Shown one piece after another: positions 6,117 to 6,269 of a stretch of 6,269 bases of DNA. Source of the stretch: Planctomycetaceae bacterium (GTDB lineage: Bacteria; Planctomycetota; Planctomycetia; Pirellulales; Thermoguttaceae); assembly GCA_009783865.1 (NCBI GenBank), contig WRCR01000248.1, positions 1 through 6,269 on the forward strand, in the 5' to 3' direction. The stretch's first letter is position 1; each line of letters begins with the position of its first letter. Under the pieces are notes generated by a model, which ran no database searches, was not told the DNA's origin, and saw only the letters and a list, made by a program, of their open reading frames with translations. The position numbers and the translations under genes were made by a program.

Positions 6117-6269
6117 TTAAAATTTTGGATACAGTTTTTTGAGTTTTATTCGTGCGTCTTCGGTAGTGAATTGCCAATCGGTTCCCTTGTTCGATGCATT
6201 TCTTTCGTCCTGCCGCACCTTCACTTCTCTTCGAAATGTTTCAATGTCGCCCATCCGACGATCCAAACA
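6117..6269 (-). CDS. IS630-family transposase, C-terminal fragment (runs off the window)
   Basis: Read on the minus strand from the right edge, the frame gives CLDRRMGDIETFRREV, then a basic stretch with ERNASNKGT, and ends DWQFTTEDARIKLKKLYP-KF before TAA (6119-6117). The pattern CLDRR-x-x-DIET...W-x-FTT-x-DARIKLK-x-LYP is the characteristic end of a group of IS630-family DDE transposases (IS630/Tc1/mariner superfamily), which insert at TA dinucleotides. Only 50 residues are inside the window, and the DDE residues lie upstream of it. The terminal inverted repeat should fall between the stop and about 6083, near TTACCCCCTA at 6093-6102, but cannot be set without the other end. Whether the full transposase is intact cannot be seen. 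Confidence 0.85.
   Translation of the reverse strand, partial: CLDRRMGDIETFRREVKVRQDERNASNKGTDWQFTTEDARIKLKKLYPKF

Overview
The window looks like chromosomal DNA of a Planctomycetota bacterium, probably of the Pirellulales type but with moderate GC. I base this on three things recalled from family knowledge, not on a search: the wording of the L13 protein (its N-terminus, the PHVDTGDY core and the C-terminal HPHQAQKPE tail), the lineage-typical style of the integrase, and the presence of a heparinase II/III-family protein beside a sugar isomerase/epimerase fold.

Layout, left to right. (1) 2-2083, plus: one uninterrupted frame entering from the left edge. Its first ~85 codons read as the C-terminal end of a xylose-isomerase-like TIM-barrel protein. 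The rest reads as a heparinase II/III-family polysaccharide lyase that lacks its normal N-terminal part. The switch occurs in frame at about 257-274. (2) 2084-3277: a spacer with a strong sigma-70-type promoter (TTGCCG, 17 bases, TATAAT), then rplM (L13) and rpsI (S9), ended by an intrinsic terminator. The 29-base gap between the S9 Shine-Dalgarno and its ATG holds a strong hairpin. (3) 3336-3410: a proline tRNA (anticodon UGG). (4) 3411-4774: two perfect inverted repeats, then a tyrosine-recombinase integrase gene with its own terminator. The integrase is frameshifted at about 4570, so the box II arginine, the late histidine and the nucleophilic tyrosine all lie in another frame. (5) 4796-6082: a 301-codon gene of unknown function, followed by two open stretches in alternating frames. 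These would restore a single 428-residue protein if two opposite one-base shifts in A-rich runs were corrected. (6) 6117-6269, minus: the C-terminal 50 residues of an IS630-family transposase running off the right edge.

How the parts relate. The L13-S9 operon and the tRNA are ordinary housekeeping DNA. The region right of the tRNA looks like the left end of an integrated, decaying mobile element that used the tRNA-Pro 3' end as its attachment site: integrase adjacent, AT-richer orphan genes, broken frames and an IS630-type insertion. No matching second attachment site is visible, so the far boundary would lie beyond the window. I found no CRISPR array and no recognisable defence system. The most unusual points are the in-frame sugar-isomerase/heparinase junction, the precisely locatable break in the integrase and the structured S9 leader.
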